From assembly GCA_040222455.1 (NCBI GenBank), contig JAVKDD010000003.1, positions 62,001 to 126,000 on the forward strand: a stretch of 64,000 bases of DNA, given 5' to 3'. Every line of letters begins with the position of its first letter. The first letter of the stretch is position 1. This document shows, one piece after another, positions 54,716-64,000 of the stretch. The notes below the pieces were generated by a model. It did not search any database. It had not been told where the DNA came from and was given only the letters and a program-made list of their open reading frames with translations. Both the position numbers and the translations under genes were made by a program. This DNA comes from RHLJ01 sp040222455. Lineage in GTDB: Bacteria > Bacteroidota > Rhodothermia > Balneolales > Balneolaceae.

Positions 54716-57700
54716 ATGTGTTCGTTTTTAAAAAGGTTTTTTATAAAAGTTCTTCTTTTAACTTTCCTTGGATCTGGTATGCTTTTAAAAGCACAAACCC
54801 CAGAATTTTCAGCTACGCATTTTAACTCACAGAACATTGGGCTTTCTCATAATACCGTACTTAATATGACGACGGATAAGTATGGGTTTGTTTGGGTGTC
54901 TACCATGGATGGTCTGAATCGATTTGACGGTAAAAGTGTAAAAGTATTTCGCCACCTCCCAAACGATAGTACTTCTTTATCTGACAGTTTTATTCATGGA
55001 TTATTTGAACATAAAAGCGGTGATTTTTTAATAAGTACAAGAGATGGCGGGCTTAATATTTTAAACCCCAAAACAAATGCCATACAAAGATTAAATCATA
55101 TTACTCACCCAAATTCAAACATACCCAATGCACCAATTAACGTGGTATTTGAAGACACAAAGGATTTCCTTTGGATAGGTTTTTTTACAAACAGTGTTGG
55201 TTATTTAGATTATGAGAGCAAAAATTTTTACTCAACAAAACTAGTCGAAAAAGGTACAGATCAGGGAGTCAATTCTACAAACTCAATCCTGGAATTAAAC
55301 GATGGTTCTTTTCTCCTTTCGTCATTAAATGGGATCTTTTTTATACCGTTCGAAGAAGTGGAAAAGTTTAGATCTTCTCCCAATTCAGGAGAAGAGATTG
55401 TTGCAGAGCGAATTCTTTTTTCGAAAGAAAACCCGTCACCTAACACAGATAAAATTTATATAGACTCGGAAGGGAGTGTTTGGGTAAATATAGTAACAGA
55501 TGACTTGCGAAAGCTTAAACCAACTATGATTTCAGGTAAAATCATGGAAAGCATAAGGAGTGGTGTAGCGAAATCATCGGTAAAAAGAGTGTACTTAGAA
55601 AGAGGTAATTACTTAATAAAGGGACATACTCAAGGAAATATAAAGGTAATTAATAAGAAGACTGAAGAAGAGCAGATCATTAAGATAGTTGATGTTGAAG
55701 GAGTTGTCGGAGCGTCAACATTATATGAAGACCCGTTTGGAAATATTTGGTTTTATACTTGGGGAGGAGGATTTTTTAGACTTCAAGAAAAAAAAGGAAT
55801 TAAACTATTTGACGGCACGAAAATAGAAGCTCCGTTTATCTTAGGTTTTGAAGAAGAGAAAACGGGAATGTGGATAGCTACAAACGAAGGCTTATACTTT
55901 TTGAATGAAGACGAAGAAATTGAGAACGCACTGAATGCAAGAAACGAAAAAGTTGGAAGCATTTGGTCTCTCGAAAAAGATAATGACGGGCTTTGGTTAG
56001 CAACACGAACCAATGGTTTACTTTTAATTCCTGAGCAGTCAATTCAAAAAAAAGAACTCGAATTAGTCTCATTTAACAAACAGAATAGTCTATTACTTTC
56101 AGATAATGTTCATCAAGTTTTAAGGGATTCCAGAGGCTGGCTTTGGATTGGATATCAGGGAGAAGGAATTCAGATTATTAAAAACGTTGAACAATGGCTG
56201 AATGACGAACCTGCAAATCTACTAACGCTGGGCAACACTGGATTAGAAAATGCAATAAATAGCAATAGTATTCGAAAGTTATACCAAGATAATGATGGAA
56301 ATATTTGGGTAGCAACAACAGATAATGGGCTTAATCACATTACATTTTCAGGAGAGACTATTTCTAAGATTCAGTTTTTTCAAAGTAATGAAGCATCGCC
56401 TTTGAAAATTTCACATAAAGATGCCAGAAGCATATTTCACCAAAATGATTCAACATATTGGTTTGCATCTTATGGTGGCGGAATTACTCGTTGGATTCCA
56501 GAAACAAGTCAATTACTAAACCTTAGAACACCTGATGGTTTACCAAACAATAGTGTTTACGGTATACTGGGTGATGAAAACAAAGACTTTATTTGGATGA
56601 GCACAAATAATGGTTTAGGCAGATTAGATACTAAGGCTCTAACATTTACCAATTTTTCTGAAACAGATGGATTGCAGAATAATGAGTTTAACACAGGGGC
56701 ATTTTATAAAAGTTCGAAAGGACATCTTTATTTTGGGGGAGTTAACGGATTTAACATAATCAATACCAGCGAGCTTACTGTTAACGACACACCGCCAAAG
56801 GTTTTTTTAACAGAAATAAACTTGTTTAATGAAATTTTAGAAAGTGATAGCTCGGTTCTGTTCAAAAAAAATCTAACACTCAATCATAACGAGAATTTTT
56901 TATCCTTTGAGTTTGCTGCATTAGATTATGAAGAGCCATTCGAGAATAAGTTTGCACATAAAATGGAAGGCGTTGATCTAGACTGGGTTTATTCAGATAA
57001 CAGGAATTTCGCCGATTATCCAAATCTTAAGCCTGGGAAATATACATTCTTTGTTAAAGCAGCAAATAAATATGGGGCATGGAACGAGGAAGGAGTGAGT
57101 TTAAATATTCAAGTACTACCACCATGGTGGCAAACCTGGTGGTTTAGAACACTCTACTTGTTAACTTTAATAGGTCTTGCAGTTGGCTTGATTCGATATT
57201 ACTCCCAAAAAAGATTGAAGGAACAGCTTAGACAGCTAGAGTTAAAAAATAAATTAAGAAACGAACGCGAACGCATTTCTAGAGATTTGCATGATCATGT
57301 AGGAGCACAACTTGCAAATATCATCACAGGTCTTACTCTTATCGATAAGTATGCAGAAATTGATGAGAAAGAGAAGTCAGTGAAGTTAATGAAGTCATTG
57401 AGAGGAGATGCTGAAGTTACTATTAAGCAGTTAAGAGAAACTATTTGGGCGTTAAATCAGAATGAGCTAAATCTTGAAGGCTTTACCAATCACTTAAACT
57501 CCTACTTTAAAAATCAGAGCGCATTAATGGATCAGTTATCACTAACCGTAAATGTTGAAGCTGACGAATCAACCATTTTATCTGCCGCTCAAGCATTAAA
57601 TCTATTTAGAATAATTCAAGAAGCATCGCAAAATACGCTCAAGTATGCTAACGCAAAAAAGATAGATATCAACTTTAAAAGCGAGCAAGGAACCTTAGAA

Positions 57701-57859
57701 GTTTCAATTATTGATGACGGAATTTTTAAAACGGAAAACCAAAGCCTTAATGGCGGATATGGAATGAGAAACATGAAAAAAAGAGCGCAAGAAATTCAAG
57801 GCGAAGTATTCATTTCTATTGAAGAAGGCACTAGCATAAGAGTGGTTATTCCTATTTAA
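54716..57859 (+). CDS. Beta-propeller/Y_Y_Y sensor histidine kinase
   Basis: One-component-style sensor of 1047 residues. Signal peptide (FFIKVLLLTFLGSGMLLKAQ); two Reg_prop seven-bladed propellers at about 30-650 (repeats such as DKYGFVWVSTMDGLNRFDG and DDSRGWLWIGYQGEGI); a Y_Y_Y domain at about 700-790 (FVKAANKYGAWNEEGVSLNIQVLPPWWQTWWF); one membrane helix at about 795-822; and a NarL-type kinase core with His859 (RISRDLHDHVGAQLAN) and a C-terminal HATPase (RIIQEASQNTLKYANA). It should sense a polysaccharide or surface signal and phosphorylate the regulator just downstream. Confidence 0.85.
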   Translation: MCSFLKRFFIKVLLLTFLGSGMLLKAQTPEFSATHFNSQNIGLSHNTVLNMTTDKYGFVWVSTMDGLNRFDGKSVKVFRHLPNDSTSLSDSFIHGLFEHKSGDFLISTRDGGLNILNPKTNAIQRLNHITHPNSNIPNAPINVVFEDTKDFLWIGFFTNSVGYLDYESKNFYSTKLVEKGTDQGVNSTNSILELNDGSFLLSSLNGIFFIPFEEVEKFRSSPNSGEEIVAERILFSKENPSPNTDKIYIDSEGSVWVNIVTDDLRKLKPTMISGKIMESIRSGVAKSSVKRVYLERGNYLIKGHTQGNIKVINKKTEEEQIIKIVDVEGVVGASTLYEDPFGNIWFYTWGGGFFRLQEKKGIKLFDGTKIEAPFILGFEEEKTGMWIATNEGLYFLNEDEEIENALNARNEKVGSIWSLEKDNDGLWLATRTNGLLLIPEQSIQKKELELVSFNKQNSLLLSDNVHQVLRDSRGWLWIGYQGEGIQIIKNVEQWLNDEPANLLTLGNTGLENAINSNSIRKLYQDNDGNIWVATTDNGLNHITFSGETISKIQFFQSNEASPLKISHKDARSIFHQNDSTYWFASYGGGITRWIPETSQLLNLRTPDGLPNNSVYGILGDENKDFIWMSTNNGLGRLDTKALTFTNFSETDGLQNNEFNTGAFYKSSKGHLYFGGVNGFNIINTSELTVNDTPPKVFLTEINLFNEILESDSSVLFKKNLTLNHNENFLSFEFAALDYEEPFENKFAHKMEGVDLDWVYSDNRNFADYPNLKPGKYTFFVKAANKYGAWNEEGVSLNIQVLPPWWQTWWFRTLYLLTLIGLAVGLIRYYSQKRLKEQLRQLELKNKLRNERERISRDLHDHVGAQLANIITGLTLIDKYAEIDEKEKSVKLMKSLRGDAEVTIKQLRETIWALNQNELNLEGFTNHLNSYFKNQSALMDQLSLTVNVEADESTILSAAQALNLFRIIQEASQNTLKYANAKKIDINFKSEQGTLEVSIIDDGIFKTENQSLNGGYGMRNMKKRAQEIQGEVFISIEEGTSIRVVIPI

Positions 57860-57937
57860 ATAGTAAGGTAAAAATCACCACTTTGAGGTATTGGTATGGT
57901 TATGAAATTGTAAGATACTTCTGTATATAAAAACACT

Positions 57938-58618
57938 ATGGATACAGAACAAACAAAAAGAATAAGAGTCAGTATTGTTGAAGATCATGATATCTTTAGA
58001 AAACGACTTACCGAATTACTACAGTTTTATTCTGAATTAGAAGTAATTTTTGTTGCAGATTCAGCGGAATCTTTTTTCTCAAAGCTAGACAGAGCCAATG
58101 AAGATGAATTGCCAGAAGTCATACTAATGGATATAGAACTTCCGGGAATGTCTGGGATAGAGGCTACTTTTCAGATAAAGCAACAGCACTCTGAAGTTGA
58201 AGTAATTATGTTTACTGTATTTGAAGATGATGAACGTATTTTCGAGTCGATTAATGTTGGAGCATCAGGGTATTTACTTAAAGATACCGCAATAGATATG
58301 GTAGTTAATTCAATCAAAGAAATTAAGGCTGGTGGTTCAGCTATTTCCCCATCGATAGCGAAAAAAGTATTGGACATGGTGAAAAACCCAATAGAAAAAA
58401 AGCAAGAGAATACAGAAGAAGTTCCATTCGATTTAAGCCCTGCAGAATTAAAAATACTTGAACATGTGGTTGAAGGAAAAACAAATAAGCAGATTGCAGA
58501 AGATGTTTTTCTAAGTCCATGGACTGTAAAAACGCACATCAAAAATATATATAAAAAAATGCATGTAAATTCACGTGCAGCAGCAGTAAGGCTTGCACTC
58601 AAGAGAAACATAGCATAA
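57938..58618 (+). CDS. NarL/FixJ-type response regulator
   Basis: Receiver domain (about 8-130; acidic pair in VEDHD, phospho-acceptor Asp65 in VILMDIELPGMSG, conserved Lys in YLLKDTAID) and LuxR-type HTH (about 160-220, LSPAELKILEHVVEGKTNKQIAEDVFLSPWTVKTHIKNIYKKM). It lies downstream of the propeller kinase and just upstream of a T9SS cargo gene; it could control secretion genes in this region. Confidence 0.85.
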   Translation: MDTEQTKRIRVSIVEDHDIFRKRLTELLQFYSELEVIFVADSAESFFSKLDRANEDELPEVILMDIELPGMSGIEATFQIKQQHSEVEVIMFTVFEDDERIFESINVGASGYLLKDTAIDMVVNSIKEIKAGGSAISPSIAKKVLDMVKNPIEKKQENTEEVPFDLSPAELKILEHVVEGKTNKQIAEDVFLSPWTVKTHIKNIYKKMHVNSRAAAVRLALKRNIA

Positions 58619-58737
58619 TTACTTAACCAAGAATACCCCATTCGGGTGATTTACTGACTCATTTATTTATAGGATTTTTGTATTGGTACAGTCTCGAAAA
58701 TGAGATACTAAAGCTAATTTCAAATAATATAAGCAGT

Positions 58738-60951
58738 ATGAAAAGAGTTGCGCTCCTAATCGTCCTTTCCATAATTACAACAAGCATAATTTATGGACAA
58801 ACAGAAGTACAGAAAACAATAGACAAGCAATATATTAATAAGGCGCACAAAGCCTTTTTATATCAAGTTTCACCACAAATAAAAGCGGCCGATAAATGGG
58901 CGCTAGAAATAAGTAGGCTACAAGAGCAATCACCATATTTATCAAAACTAGCTGATGAAATAAATTCTGATACAACTCTTTCATACGAAGAATACAAATC
59001 ATATGAGGATAGTGTATTTAGACCGCAAAAAGTTTTGCGATATGCTTCTAGTGGTAGCAGTAGTAAATCTCAGGGCTTTTATAACGAACATGTTTGGATT
59101 GCAGATAGCATGCATTGGGCGCCTAAAAGCCTTCAGAATAGATACTATGATGAGACTTATGGTGATAGTTCAATTACATATTACTATAACTTTGGTGAAT
59201 ACGAACCTTATTATGGGGTACGATATAAGAACCCTCTTGAAGCGGCAGAGGGAGCCGATTCAGAAACTACTTGGGACTACTATTCTCCCGAATCGGGATG
59301 GCAAAAAAATTCGAGAGACCTTCGGTATCAAAATGAATTAGGACAAGATACTTTAACGGTCAGATATGAATATAATATGGACATTGAAAGCTATCAGATT
59401 TCTGCAAAAAATAGATATAAAGCTGAAGAGAATTATTATTTCTATTCGACGGAGTATTTTTCAAAGGGAAAGATTTACAATAAAAGAATACAGGAAATAA
59501 CCCCAGAATTTGAAAGAAGCGAAAACATATATTATGCAAATGGAGCTATTGGTAAGGAAGACGGAGAGGTAATATCAGGGGATAAAAGTTTTACCAAAAT
59601 AGAAGAGGGGAATAGATATATCTATCAAGTAAGTAAAGTTTATGATTCTCAACTCATGAAATGGGTAGGAGATGATAGCTTGAGATTCAATTATCTAGAT
59701 AATGATACTAAAACAGAAGCAATTGGTTATGAATGGAATGATTCTGTTTGGGTATTTTCACAAGCTTATACAAGTTTTCAGCGCACATTAAGTAACGATG
59801 AAATAGTAGTAGATTCAGTAGTTGTATATCATGTTGATTATAATGAAACAACAATGATGAACGAGATTATGGGCGTTGAACTTAAAACAGAAATGGACTA
59901 CGATCAGTTTGCAAACCAAATTGAAGTTAGAACATTCAGCATTGTTGGGGATAGTCTTGTGCTCACATCCAGAACAGTTAGAGAATTTCAAGCGCTGGAA
60001 AATTATCTGGGCGTAGTTTATTACACACAAAGTAAACAAGTGCAGTATTCAAGAGATTATTTCACTGGTGAATTCTATATGACAAATGTGTATGAAACTA
60101 AGTATAGCGCTGATGGCGTATATTTAGGTAATTCAAGTTTTAACTTTTCAACTGCTGGCGATACTACGTACGGCTACATAAATCAAGTTGAATTGCTAAA
60201 AGATGGTAGTACCGTTCGAGCAAGGTTTGATTGGGATTATACATTGAAGAAGTTAATACTAAGGAGCTATCAGATAACGGGCCGTAAAACAACAGGTTCA
60301 GGAGAAGATGATTTGACTCGAAACTTCAATCAAACTCTATATTCAAGTATATATAATGGACAAGAAGCTATAACAAGAAACTTAAATGCTTATGCTAGTT
60401 ACCCAGGAATTTTCAATGATGGTCCTATTATTGCTGAAATAGGTGATACGCTTATGTTTTATGTAAGCGGTCTAAACCCAGATCTAAGCATCCCAATAAT
60501 AGAAGTAAGTAATATGCCTGCAACGGCAACCTTCGACTCAGAAACCCGCCGTTTCTTTTGGATTGTAGACGAAGAGAATCCATCACCAATGACCTATAAG
60601 GCAACACGAGGTGATAAGTATGTAACTGCAGAGGTAGAATTTATAAACGAACAATTTGCAGTTAGTTCAGAAGCGGAAGAAAACCCAAATGAATTCAAGT
60701 TATCTCAAAACTATCCGAATCCATTTAATCCAAGTACGAATATTTCGTTTTCTCTTCCCTCATCAGGAGAAGTGGGCTTGAAAGTTTATAACCTACTAGG
60801 TCAGGAAGTTGCAACACTTATTAATAATCGCATGAATGCTGGCGCTCATACCGTTCAATTTGACGCCTCAAGGCTAGCAAGTGGAGTATATATCTACAGA
60901 TTAGTTAGCGGAGGATTCTCTAAAACTAAAAAAATGATGCTGATTAAGTAA
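58738..60951 (+). CDS. T9SS-exported hypothetical protein
   Basis: Signal peptide MKRVALLIVLSIITTSIIYGQ at ATG 58738 (an in-frame upstream start at 58678 would lack a signal). The main part of about 600 residues is beta-rich and tyrosine-rich, with many DSxxYYY-type stretches, perhaps a repeat of roughly 70 residues. The C-terminal T9SS sorting module is clear (LSQNYPNPFNPSTNISFSLP ... KKMMLIK). Function unknown; surface or adhesive protein plausible. Confidence 0.75.
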   Translation: MKRVALLIVLSIITTSIIYGQTEVQKTIDKQYINKAHKAFLYQVSPQIKAADKWALEISRLQEQSPYLSKLADEINSDTTLSYEEYKSYEDSVFRPQKVLRYASSGSSSKSQGFYNEHVWIADSMHWAPKSLQNRYYDETYGDSSITYYYNFGEYEPYYGVRYKNPLEAAEGADSETTWDYYSPESGWQKNSRDLRYQNELGQDTLTVRYEYNMDIESYQISAKNRYKAEENYYFYSTEYFSKGKIYNKRIQEITPEFERSENIYYANGAIGKEDGEVISGDKSFTKIEEGNRYIYQVSKVYDSQLMKWVGDDSLRFNYLDNDTKTEAIGYEWNDSVWVFSQAYTSFQRTLSNDEIVVDSVVVYHVDYNETTMMNEIMGVELKTEMDYDQFANQIEVRTFSIVGDSLVLTSRTVREFQALENYLGVVYYTQSKQVQYSRDYFTGEFYMTNVYETKYSADGVYLGNSSFNFSTAGDTTYGYINQVELLKDGSTVRARFDWDYTLKKLILRSYQITGRKTTGSGEDDLTRNFNQTLYSSIYNGQEAITRNLNAYASYPGIFNDGPIIAEIGDTLMFYVSGLNPDLSIPIIEVSNMPATATFDSETRRFFWIVDEENPSPMTYKATRGDKYVTAEVEFINEQFAVSSEAEENPNEFKLSQNYPNPFNPSTNISFSLPSSGEVGLKVYNLLGQEVATLINNRMNAGAHTVQFDASRLASGVYIYRLVSGGFSKTKKMMLIK

Positions 60952-61061
60952 AGTATTGAACTCCAGTAGGATATAGCGAAAATACCCTTAACAGGGGATC
61001 GAAAAGTAATCCCGATTTTAGTTATATGAATGCATCTATTAACTAATAAAGGGTGCACAAA

Positions 61062-63266
61062 ATGAAATGGCTAAAATTGGGATTACTTTTCTATTCCATA
61101 ATAATTCTCTCTGGCAGTATTAGAGCTCAACAATGGATTAATACTTGGGGACCAGAAGGTGGGACAATTCTGGAACTTGTTGAAAATGATGGGAAACTTT
61201 ATGGGAGAACGGGAACAAATATCTACGTTTCCGAAGATAATGGAGATAGTTGGACAATATTAGGTGGAGAAGAATTTAACAATATTACACCTGGAAATTT
61301 AACCTCTACTTCTTTTGGGGTTCATTTTACTACAACTTCGTCTAAGGTCTCTAGTATTTATGACGGATCTACAATTGAGGCCTCGGCAGAAGGGTTCGGT
61401 CAGTTCGAATTCCCTGCTAAAATCATACATGTTAAAGACACACTATTTGCAGTTGCAGGGGCTAATCTATATAAATCTATAGATGGAGCAAAAAACTGGA
61501 TAAAAGCTGGTACGGTAGGTGCGGGCGATGCGATATTTGGAGTAGACGATATTGTAGTTTCCTCCTCATTTACAGCGGGTATTAAAGCGTCTTTTGATGG
61601 TGGCGTTACTTTTGAAGCATTTGGGCCTACGGTTTCTTTTGAACTTGTAAATTCTTTGGCAAAACTTGATGATAAATACGTTTTAGCAACTACAGGTGGG
61701 GCTTGGGCTAAAAACACATCCGGAGAATGGGAAAAAACATTTATTAAAACAGGAAGTTTTTCAAATCTGGCGGTGATTGAAGGTAAAATATATGGACTAA
61801 ATGGGAGCGTTTCTGTTGTTGGCGGAGCAATAGTAGCTTCAGCAGACGTTTATGCCAGTGCTGATACCGGTAAAACATGGACGTTAGTTGAAATTGAAAG
61901 TGATACCAAGCCCCTATATGGCGATCACAACAAAGTGGTGGCTGTTGGTGATAATCTTTATGCAACAGCCATTCAAAAGAGTAATGCCCTAGTGTCTACA
62001 GATGGTGGGTTAAACTGGACTTCTTTGGGTACTGAAGGGTTAAGAAACCCTTTAACAAGAGGGATTTTTCCCATTGAGGACGATATATATGTAACAACTA
62101 ACGGAGGAGCAGGAACTGGGCAATATGGATTTGGAGTTTTCAAATCTTCAGATAAAGGCACAAGTTGGTCGCAAGTATCCATTGAATTACCAGAAGGACA
62201 TAATGGCTCTTTCTACACAGTAAGAAAAAATGGCGAAAATTTATATGCGTGCTCATATGCTGGGTTATTTATTAGCTCCGACGGAGGAGACTCATGGTCT
62301 ATTTTAGAAGGAACAGAGGAGTGGTATATCAGCGATATCCATTTTACTGAGAATCTTTGGATTATGGCAGGCAGTGATGGGTTTTCAAGAATATGGACTT
62401 CTTCTGATGCAGGAGCTAATTGGGAAACTCACTACCAAGGAATTGGAGCAATATTCGAGACATTCCATGTAAATAATGATAATAGTGGAATTGTAATCGG
62501 TTCTAATACAGCATTGATAGCTAGTTCTCAAGATCTTGGTGCAACTTGGCAGTTTGCCGCTAATGATAAAGGATTAGCGTTGGGTGGAGGGTATTTTAAT
62601 ATTGGTTCTATAGACACAATGTTTTACACCAAGAGTAATGCTTCGGCCAATATATATAAATCAAGTGACCATGGTATTAATTGGGAAAAAGCAACTGATT
62701 TGGAAGGCCTCAAGGGTGTAACGGTAGAGTTGATTTTTTCGAACAACGAAACCTTATATGTATATGGATCCACCTTTGCAATTGTTGATGGAGCCTTCGT
62801 TAATAATTACGCAATTTATAAAAGCACAGACGGAGTAAATTTTGAGAAATCGATAGAATTACATGGAACCCCAAAGGGATATTCAAGTCCAATGTTTACT
62901 TTTGTTGGAGATGAATTATTTCTAGGATATAGTGGAGCTCCAATCTTCAAATATTCATCAGAGGATGTAGGGACTGTTAATGAGGAGGTTGAATTTGAAA
63001 AAGATCAGTTTATTCTTTCCCAAAACTATCCGAATCCATTTAACCCAACTACAAATATTTCATTCAATTTACCGAAAGCAGGTAACGTGACTCTAAAAGT
63101 ATACAATATGCTTGGGCAACAAGTGGCAACTTTAGTGAATGGAAGAATGTCTGCAGGAATTCAAGTAGTAACATTTGACGCCTCTCAACTTTCAAGTGGA
63201 ATGTATCTATACCAAATACAGTCGGGTAATTACATTCGAACCCGAAAAATGATGTTGATTAAATAA
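61062..63266 (+). CDS. T9SS-exported BNR/Asp-box propeller protein
   Basis: Signal peptide MKWLKLGLLFYSIIILSGSIRAQ from ATG 61062. About nine repeats of the Asp-box/BNR type follow (SEDNGDSWTILGG, SADTGKTWTLVE, SSDGGDSWSILEG, SSDAGANWETHY, SSDHGINWEKA), as in sialidases, VPS10 and photosystem-assembly-like propellers. No sialidase catalytic FRIP motif was seen. C-terminal T9SS sorting module (LSQNYPNPFNPTTNISFNLP ... RKMMLIK). Probably a surface-attached or released binding protein. Confidence 0.8.
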   Translation: MKWLKLGLLFYSIIILSGSIRAQQWINTWGPEGGTILELVENDGKLYGRTGTNIYVSEDNGDSWTILGGEEFNNITPGNLTSTSFGVHFTTTSSKVSSIYDGSTIEASAEGFGQFEFPAKIIHVKDTLFAVAGANLYKSIDGAKNWIKAGTVGAGDAIFGVDDIVVSSSFTAGIKASFDGGVTFEAFGPTVSFELVNSLAKLDDKYVLATTGGAWAKNTSGEWEKTFIKTGSFSNLAVIEGKIYGLNGSVSVVGGAIVASADVYASADTGKTWTLVEIESDTKPLYGDHNKVVAVGDNLYATAIQKSNALVSTDGGLNWTSLGTEGLRNPLTRGIFPIEDDIYVTTNGGAGTGQYGFGVFKSSDKGTSWSQVSIELPEGHNGSFYTVRKNGENLYACSYAGLFISSDGGDSWSILEGTEEWYISDIHFTENLWIMAGSDGFSRIWTSSDAGANWETHYQGIGAIFETFHVNNDNSGIVIGSNTALIASSQDLGATWQFAANDKGLALGGGYFNIGSIDTMFYTKSNASANIYKSSDHGINWEKATDLEGLKGVTVELIFSNNETLYVYGSTFAIVDGAFVNNYAIYKSTDGVNFEKSIELHGTPKGYSSPMFTFVGDELFLGYSGAPIFKYSSEDVGTVNEEVEFEKDQFILSQNYPNPFNPTTNISFNLPKAGNVTLKVYNMLGQQVATLVNGRMSAGIQVVTFDASQLSSGMYLYQIQSGNYIRTRKMMLIK

Positions 63267-63280
63267 TTAATGAGTGAGCT

Positions 63281-63327
63281 AAAAAGGTGATTTAGTGATT
63301 TGGCTTTTTTCACTTTATCACCTTTTT
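63281..63327. terminator. Long bidirectional terminator
   Basis: 18-bp arms beginning AAAAAGGTGAT (63281) and ending ATCACCTTTTT (63327), two mismatches, 11-base loop. Between a T9SS cargo gene and the convergent VOC protein gene. Confidence 0.8.
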
Positions 63328-63334
63328 CTCATAA

Positions 63335-64000
63335 TCATTTCATTCTACTTAATGCCAAAGCATGAAGCATCCAAGAGGGTAAATCTTTCTTTGGGTCTCT
63401 TTTGGTCATATCCACATAAAGCCCAATTTTTTTTGCAATGGGAACTTTATGGGTTTCCACAAACTCGATTAGAGTTCCATCCGGATCTTCAATATATGTA
63501 AAACGCCCAGCAGCTTCGCCCATGTCGAAGCTGTTGGCACTATCTACAGTAAAATTAAATCCGGCGTTTTCGCACTCTTCCTTTAATACATCCATACCTT
63601 GAACATCAAAGCAGAGATGAATAAACCCTAAGTCTCCCCAATATCTATTTTCAAAAATTAGTTTGGGTTTTCGTCTTCCATCTAAACACTGCACTAACTC
63701 AATTTCCGTAGGCCCAAAAACTTTACTAAAGCCACCTTTTCTAGGTTCAGAATGTCGAAGGAGAACACGTCTATATTTTTGATCGCCAGCTGGAAGCCCA
63801 TCAAAATCAGCAAAAGAATCAGATTCATCATACACTACTTCATCATATCCTAAAATATCAGAATATAACGTCATCGATTTGTCAATATCGGTTGAGCCGA
63901 TGATTGCCCCAGAAACACCGCCCGTGGTTTTTCTTTCTTTCTTTTTGAACCACCCGAGCCCTTTTACCACATTAAAGATATTGCCGTTTAAATCTTCCAC
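63335..64000 (-). CDS. Two-domain VOC-family protein (5' end beyond the window)
   Basis: The visible 221 residues start in the tail of one VOC unit (MEDLNGNIFNVVKG, the first codon being GTG only by cut position) and contain a complete second VOC unit (GAIIGSTDIDKSMTLYSDILGYDEVVYD ... WGDLGFIHLCFDVQGMDVLKEECENAGF ... FTYIEDPDGTLIEFVETHKV). A tail follows (DMTKRDPKKDLPSWMLHALALSRMK). The first codon of the gene lies beyond 64000. Likely a lyase or dioxygenase relative; specificity unknown. Confidence 0.78.
   Translation of the reverse strand: MEDLNGNIFNVVKGLGWFKKKERKTTGGVSGAIIGSTDIDKSMTLYSDILGYDEVVYDESDSFADFDGLPAGDQKYRRVLLRHSEPRKGGFSKVFGPTEIELVQCLDGRRKPKLIFENRYWGDLGFIHLCFDVQGMDVLKEECENAGFNFTVDSANSFDMGEAAGRFTYIEDPDGTLIEFVETHKVPIAKKIGLYVDMTKRDPKKDLPSWMLHALALSRMK

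Noticed and set aside
28385..63266. Shared NYPNPFNP module as evidence of gene duplication among the six secreted proteins
   Set aside because: Only the C-terminal sorting module is alike; the rest of the proteins are unrelated, so this is a common export signal.

Overview
The window looks like a chromosomal segment from a low-GC, Gram-negative marine-type member of the Balneolota/Rhodothermota branch of the FCB group. The main reason is that six large secreted proteins end in the same roughly 80-residue C-terminal module, which begins with NYPNPFNP and ends in a basic tail such as KKMTLIK. This is the type A sorting signal of the type IX secretion system (T9SS). A PorX-type T9SS regulator and Bacteroidota-like families (DUF3667, HU-LysM fusion, propeller histidine kinase) point the same way. 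The phylum is an inference. No rRNA, tRNA or CRISPR array was recognised.

Layout. 0.2-13.9 kb: an ECF sigma factor with a membrane partner, then mostly single metabolic or envelope genes (methyltransferase, M20 amidohydrolase, small MscS-like channel, aldose epimerase, serine hydrolase, PqiA-like protein, VOC protein, PqqB-like metallo-hydrolase, two SnoaL-like paralogues). A long palindromic intergenic repeat lies at 12.45 kb. 13.9-20.6 kb: a LytS/LytTR-type two-component pair, preceded by two identical 14-bp palindromes, followed by a TolC-MacA-MacB-type tripartite exporter. 20.8-25.6 kb: a YwaF-like membrane protein, nadA and nadC with a cysteine desulfurase, and a DsbA-like lipoprotein. 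25.6-35.6 kb: a minus-strand set with an O-antigen-ligase/TPR protein, a lipoprotein with starch-binding-like folds, and a secreted cluster (M6-like metalloprotease, T9SS protein, alpha/beta-hydrolase-like lipoprotein). 35.9-45.3 kb: DUF3667 protein, gamma-carbonic anhydrase, hemW, two HU-domain genes, an MXAN_6640-like protease, trhO, an RluA-type pseudouridine synthase and an alpha/beta hydrolase.

45.4-48.5 kb: a complete 3111-bp IS1595-family transposon with 24-bp imperfect inverted repeats and a perfect 8-bp target duplication (TTAAAAGA). Besides the transposase it carries a DUF3800 gene, a divergent coiled-coil protein gene and two possible minus-strand small genes. It is inserted exactly after codon 8 of a ComEA-like helix-hairpin-helix gene; removing the element and one TSD copy restores a 164-codon reading frame.

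49.1-63.3 kb: porX, tsaE, a metzincin protease followed by a lipoprotein resembling its propeptide, a giant propeller sensor kinase with a NarL-type regulator, and two more T9SS cargo proteins. Together these suggest a secretion locus: three unrelated metalloproteases share one export signal, with the PorX regulator nearby. The window ends inside a two-domain VOC protein gene. The most unusual observations are the cargo-carrying transposon that splits the HhH gene, an apparent one-base frameshift in an A7 tract within the signal peptide of the M6-like protease, the stand-alone propeptide-like lipoprotein, and the paired palindromes upstream of the LytS/LytTR genes.
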